DNA of 7,708 nt from Nitrospinota bacterium. GTDB lineage: Bacteria; Nitrospinota; Nitrospinia; UBA9942. This document shows positions 4,490 through 7,708 of the stretch, piece after piece (within the stretch, counting starts at the first letter, position 1; the number at the start of each line of letters is the position of its first letter). The stretch lies in contig JACRGN010000012.1 in NCBI GenBank assembly GCA_016234205.1, forward strand, positions 1 to 7,708, read 5' to 3'. The notes under the pieces are model-generated. The model did not search any database. It was not told where the DNA came from and saw nothing but the letters and a program-made list of their open reading frames with translations. Both the position numbers and the translations under genes were made by a program.

Positions 4490-7183
4490 TTACGCTGTCG
4501 TAGATATTGCTTCTAACTTCCCCTCTTTTAAAACCGCATGGGCTGCGGCTAAACGGGCTATTGGAACCCTGAAAGGTGAACAGCTGACATAATCCAATCC
4601 TATCTTGTGGCAAAACTCCACAGAGCTCGGCTCACCGCCGTGCTCACCACATATACCAACCTTAAGTCCTGCCCTTGCAGCTCTCCCCTTTTCAACACCC
4701 ATCTTTATCAACTCCCCAACACCATCCTGGTCTATAGCTACAAATGGGTCTTTTGGCAGTATCTTATTTTCAATATAGAATGGAAGAAAATTCCCGGCAT
4801 CATCCCTGCTCAGGCCAAATGTTGTTTGTGTGAGGTCATTCGTCCCGAATGAAAAGAACTCCGCTTCTGTTGCAATCTTGTCTGCTGTTATAGCAGCCCT
4901 TGGCAGTTCAATCATTGTCCCGACCATATATTTGATATTGACCTCCATCTTTTCCATTACCTCATCTGCAACCTTAATCAGCCTCTCCTTTGTATATTTG
5001 AGCTCATTTATATGCCCTACCAATGGGATCATTATCTCAGGCTCAATCTTTTTCCCCTTCTTTGCCAGTTCACAGGCTGCCTCAAATACCGCCTGAACCT
5101 GCATCTCGTATATCTCAGGATATGTGATACCTAACCTGCACCCCCTGTGTCCAAGCATTGGATTAAATTCTTTAAGGCTGTTTGATTTCTCTTTGAGTTT
5201 TTCTACCGATACATTCATCTCCTTTGCCAGTGCCTCAATCTCTTCCTCTGTATGGGGCAGGAATTCATGAAGCGGCGGGTCAAGAAGCCTTATGGTAACA
5301 GGATAGCCGTCCATTACCTTAAATATCTCCTTAAAATCCCCCTTCTGCATAGGCAGAATCTTTGATAGAGCCTTTCTCCTCTCCTTCTCCGTATCGGACA
5401 GTATCATCTCCCTTACCGCATCAATCCTCTTTCCCTCAAAAAACATATGCTCTGTGCGGCATAATCCAATCCCCTCAGCACCAAAATCCCTTGCAACCTG
5501 TGCATCATGTGAAGTATCAGCATTTGTCCTTACCCTTAATTTTCTTACCTCATCAGCCCATTTCATAAGCTGGGCAAAATTTCCCGAAAGCTCAGGCTGA
5601 ATCAATTTCACCTTTCCCAGCATTATATTCCCTGTGCTACCATCAAGGGTTATCCACTCCCCCTCTTTAATGATATTACCGTTTACCTTAAACAACCTCT
5701 TTCCTTCATCAATATTCACATCCTTGCAGCCTGCTACACAGCACTTACCCATCCCCCTCGCAACTACTGCTGCATGAGATGTCATACCTCCCCTGACTGT
5801 CAATATCCCCTGTGCAACATTCATCCCGCCTATATCTTCAGGTGATGTCTCCTGTCTAACCAGTATCACCCTCTCCCCTTTTGAAGACATCACCTGTGCA
5901 GCCTCTGCTGTAAATACAACCTTTCCGACACCTGCACCTGGTGAGGCAGGAAGCCCCCTTGCGATTACCTCCACCTTTGCCTTGGGGTCAACTGTGGGAT
6001 GAAGCAACTGGTCTAACTGTTCTGGTTCAACTCTTAAAATTGCAGTCTTTTTATCTATCAGTCCTTCTTTCACCATCTCAACTGCAATCCTGACTGCCGC
6101 TGCAGCAGTCCTCTTGCCTGTTCTTGTCTGAAGCATGTAGAGCTTTCTATCCTGTATTGTAAACTCAATGTCCTGCATGTCTTTATAATGATTTTCAAGT
6201 TTCTGATATATCTCTACAAGCGATTTATATACCTCAGGCATCCTCTCCTTTAATTCTTCTATGGATTGGGGTGTCCTTATACCTGCGACAACATCCTCGC
6301 CCTGGGCATTCATCAGAAATTCGCCGTAAAATTTTCTCTCTCCTGTTGCAGGGTTTCGGGTAAATGCAACACCTGTCCCGGATGTTTCACCCATATTTCC
6401 GAAGACCATTGTCTGGACATTTACAGCAGTCCCCCAATTGTCCGGAATTCCGTAAAGCTTGCGGTAAGTAATAGCCCTCTGATTATTCCATGATTCAAAT
6501 ACTGCATTTACCGCCATCCTGAGCTGTTCCTTCGGCTCCTCAGGAAAATCTTTCCCTGTCTCCTTTTTTACAACTGCCTTATATTTTTCAACGAGCAGTT
6601 TTAATGCCTCCACATTTAAATCTGTATCAAGCTCGGCATTATATTTCTTTTTTACCTCATCCATAATCTCTTCAAACTGGTTTATCTCCACTTCGCTGCC
6701 GTTTTCAGTCTTCTTTTTCTTTTTCTTTATGCCAAGCACCACACCACTGAACATACTGATAAAACGCCTGTAGGCATCATAGGCAAACCTCTCATTCTCT
6801 GTCATCTCAATGATGCCTTTAAGGGTATTTTTATTTAGACCAAGATTTAACACAGTATCCATCATCCCCGGCATTGATGCCCTTGCCCCAGACCTCACCG
6901 ATACAAGGAGAGGCTGTGAATTGCTGCCGAACTTTCTCCCCATTATCTCTTCTAATCCTGCAAGATTTTTTTCTACTTCATCCCATAGGCCATCAGGATA
7001 TTTTTTATTGTTCTTAAAATATTCATTGCATGCCTCTGTAGAAATAGTAAAACCTGGAGGCACAGGTATGCCAAGATTTGTCATCTCTGCAATGTTAGCC
7101 CCCTTCCCGCCGAGTAGTGCCTTCATGTCAGCCCGCCCCTCGGCACCTCCGGGACCAAAAAAATATACATACTTCTTTTTCAT
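4490..7183 (-). CDS. ppdK: Pyruvate, phosphate dikinase
   Basis: Interconverts pyruvate + ATP + Pi with PEP + AMP + PPi in the cytoplasm, serving gluconeogenesis or PPi-linked glycolysis. The 897-aa protein has all three domains. The N-terminal ATP-grasp domain contains GGKGANIAEM (25-34) and VSVRSGARASMPGMMDTVL (94-112). The swivelling phosphohistidine domain contains GGMTSHAAVVARG with catalytic H470. The C-terminal PEP/pyruvate TIM barrel holds R576 (GLCRTEH), R632 (TIRLLDPPLHEF), E759 (MIELP), N782 (GTNDLTQ) and C845 (GICGEHGG). These match the Clostridium symbiosum catalytic residues H455, R561, R617, E745, N768 and C831 with a constant offset of 14-15, so all active-site residues are present. 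The offset fits a lysine-rich insertion at about 153-167. The start at 7183 is supported by an AGGGGG ribosome-binding site. It is the first gene of the - strand block, with the glycosylase gene 140 bp downstream. No dikinase regulatory protein gene is visible. Confidence 0.97.
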   Translation of the reverse strand: MKKKYVYFFGPGGAEGRADMKALLGGKGANIAEMTNLGIPVPPGFTISTEACNEYFKNNKKYPDGLWDEVEKNLAGLEEIMGRKFGSNSQPLLVSVRSGARASMPGMMDTVLNLGLNKNTLKGIIEMTENERFAYDAYRRFISMFSGVVLGIKKKKKKTENGSEVEINQFEEIMDEVKKKYNAELDTDLNVEALKLLVEKYKAVVKKETGKDFPEEPKEQLRMAVNAVFESWNNQRAITYRKLYGIPDNWGTAVNVQTMVFGNMGETSGTGVAFTRNPATGERKFYGEFLMNAQGEDVVAGIRTPQSIEELKERMPEVYKSLVEIYQKLENHYKDMQDIEFTIQDRKLYMLQTRTGKRTAAAAVRIAVEMVKEGLIDKKTAILRVEPEQLDQLLHPTVDPKAKVEVIARGLPASPGAGVGKVVFTAEAAQVMSSKGERVILVRQETSPEDIGGMNVAQGILTVRGGMTSHAAVVARGMGKCCVAGCKDVNIDEGKRLFKVNGNIIKEGEWITLDGSTGNIMLGKVKLIQPELSGNFAQLMKWADEVRKLRVRTNADTSHDAQVARDFGAEGIGLCRTEHMFFEGKRIDAVREMILSDTEKERRKALSKILPMQKGDFKEIFKVMDGYPVTIRLLDPPLHEFLPHTEEEIEALAKEMNVSVEKLKEKSNSLKEFNPMLGHRGCRLGITYPEIYEMQVQAVFEAACELAKKGKKIEPEIMIPLVGHINELKYTKERLIKVADEVMEKMEVNIKYMVGTMIELPRAAITADKIATEAEFFSFGTNDLTQTTFGLSRDDAGNFLPFYIENKILPKDPFVAIDQDGVGELIKMGVEKGRAARAGLKVGICGEHGGEPSSVEFCHKIGLDYVSCSPFRVPIARLAAAHAVLKEGKLEAISTTA
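6711..6728. repeat. Hexamer triplication TTCTTT x3 inside ppdK
   Basis: TTCTTT is repeated three times on the + strand, read as AAAGAA-phase hexamers on the coding strand. It encodes most of the lysine run GIKKKKKKTENG (residues 151-162) that starts the PPDK insertion. Its 6-bp unit preserves frame if copy number changes. Confidence 0.7.
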
Positions 7184-7191
7184 AAAAAGAA

Positions 7192-7197
7192 CCCCCT
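7192..7197 (-). promoter_or_regulatory. Ribosome binding site AGGGGG of ppdK
   Basis: On the - strand AGGGGG lies 8 bases before the ATG at 7183 in an otherwise A+T-rich leader. It supports this start, which also gives the MKKKYVYFFG N terminus typical of PPDK. Confidence 0.7.
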
Positions 7198-7243
7198 GGT
7201 TAATTTTTGTATAAAATCAAAACAGCTACACACAAATAGATAA

Positions 7244-7273
7244 ATATTATCATAATATCAAAAACTGTTTCAA
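7244..7273 (-). promoter_or_regulatory. Weak candidate sigma-70-type promoter for ppdK
   Basis: On the - strand TTGAAA (7273-7268, 5 of 6 matches to the -35 consensus) is followed after 18 bases by TAATAT (7249-7244, 4 of 6 to -10), about 60 bases before the ppdK start. In such A+T-rich DNA a match of this quality can arise by chance. Confidence 0.3.
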
Positions 7274-7474
7274 CCCAAATATCTTTTAAAAAACTGTATT
7301 TTTTCTGAATTAAAATTATTGGTTATATTTTATGTTAATAAAGTCAAAATAATGACAATAATATATCCCTTTATGTTATTGACTTAACTTTTAAACCATT
7401 TACAAAAATTAATAAAATTCACAATAGTTGCTTATAACTCAATCAGTTGCAACAGATGAAGGTATGATGTATAT

Positions 7475-7480
7475 TATAAT
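7475..7480 (+). promoter_or_regulatory. Candidate -10 box TATAAT for the right-edge gene
   Basis: A perfect TATAAT lies 67 bases before the ATG at 7548, within ATGTATATTATAATTAGG. No well-spaced -35 accompanies it, so the call rests on the hexamer and its position alone. Confidence 0.25.
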
Positions 7481-7547
7481 TAGGTTTTATGGTATATATC
7501 TTGCTTCATAAATAGTAAGGATTGTTCTCTCTTATGAGGATAAAAAA

Positions 7548-7708
7548 ATGAAGCCATATTCACCAAAAATAAATCTTAAAAATATTTTTATAACCCTCAC
7601 ATATCTAACCTTATTATATTTTTTGTTGACCAATGGAAAAGTTTTTGCCCAGACAAAGGATATAAAAAAAGAACCAATGAAGGAGATATACTCCTCAACG
7701 AATGACAA
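7548..7708 (+). CDS. Exported protein of unknown function, N-terminal part only
   Basis: Fifty-three codons are visible before the window ends, with no stop. The start ATG at 7548 follows GAGGA (7536-7540) with a 7-base spacer. The product begins with a classic signal peptide: a basic N region (MKPYSPKINLKN), a hydrophobic core (IFITLTYLTLLYFLLT, residues 13-28), then NGKVFAQ with a likely signal peptidase I site after VFA (residue 34). No lipobox cysteine is seen. The mature start, QTKDIKKEPMKEIYSSTND, is charged and polar and does not let me name a family. The protein is probably periplasmic, outer-membrane or secreted. It is divergent from ppdK across the intergenic region, so a functional link is not implied. 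Confidence 0.75.
   Translation, partial: MKPYSPKINLKNIFITLTYLTLLYFLLTNGKVFAQTKDIKKEPMKEIYSSTND

Larger units (their letters stand above)
7184..7547. other. Divergent intergenic region between ppdK and an exported-protein gene
   Basis: This 364-bp, strongly A+T-rich stretch separates divergent starts and should hold promoters for both genes. I see no RNA gene, recognisable riboswitch or further protein-coding frame in it. Notable points are a 7-1-7 palindrome at 7244-7258, a weak candidate ppdK promoter overlapping it, and an isolated TATAAT at 7475-7480 on the + strand. The TATAAT has TTGCAA 22 bases upstream (7447-7452), too far for a standard sigma-70 spacing. Confidence 0.6.

Noticed and set aside
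4607..7214. Several + strand open frames opposite ppdK
   Set aside because: ppdK has intact catalytic residues along its whole length; the opposite-strand frames lack domains or plausible starts.
7534..7551. Five-codon leader ORF (MRIKK) whose TGA overlaps the ATG of the exported-protein gene
   Set aside because: The ATGA overlap is real, but its GAGGA is simply the ribosome-binding site of the main gene and the mini-ORF has no ribosome-binding site of its own. Coincidence is the simpler reading.

Overview
The window is 7.7 kb of ordinary bacterial chromosome: visibly A+T-rich, with dense coding and Shine-Dalgarno-like starts. It holds two oppositely oriented blocks, plus the start of another gene at the right edge. 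A 4Fe-4S type-4 uracil-DNA glycosylase, a pyruvate phosphate dikinase, a GT-C/GT2 surface-glycan cluster and several families of short dispersed repeats would fit an uncultivated, probably anaerobic Gram-negative lineage such as Nitrospirota, Desulfobacterota or a neighbouring candidate phylum. That placement is inference with low confidence, because no taxonomic marker gene is present.

Left block (1-3448, + strand): three consecutive sugar-transfer genes. The first is a GT2 glycosyltransferase that enters from beyond the left edge. The second is a multi-pass GT-C (family 39-like) glycosyltransferase that overlaps it by 10 bp. The third is another GT2 enzyme after a 57-bp gap. Together they look like part of a gene cluster for an exopolysaccharide, O-antigen or protein/lipid glycan: cytoplasmic GT2 enzymes with C-terminal membrane segments would build on a lipid carrier, and the GT-C enzyme would use a lipid-linked sugar on the outer face of the membrane. 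The actual sugars cannot be read from the sequence.

Middle and right block (3319-7183, - strand): pyruvate phosphate dikinase (ppdK), then a type-4 uracil-DNA glycosylase, then the first third or so of a YjbQ/UPF0047-family gene that starts in an ATGA overlap with the glycosylase stop. The YjbQ-like gene is cut off and its frame runs into the antisense of the last glycosyltransferase. The truncation therefore lies exactly where the glycan cluster meets the ppdK block, which suggests a past recombination boundary.

Right edge (7184-7708): a 364-bp A+T-rich divergent intergenic region with a 7-1-7 palindrome near a weak candidate ppdK promoter, then the first 53 codons of an exported protein of unknown function on the + strand.

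The most notable theme is repeats. A G/C palindrome sits in frame inside the first GT2 gene. A 16-bp-period G-rich repeat and an 8-bp tandem repeat fill the linker of the uracil-DNA glycosylase. A large inverted repeat flanked by near-identical direct repeats lies between ppdK and the glycosylase gene. A hexamer triplication lies inside a lysine-rich insertion of PPDK. I do not see a CRISPR array, transposase, integrase, RNA gene or a clearly new multi-gene system.
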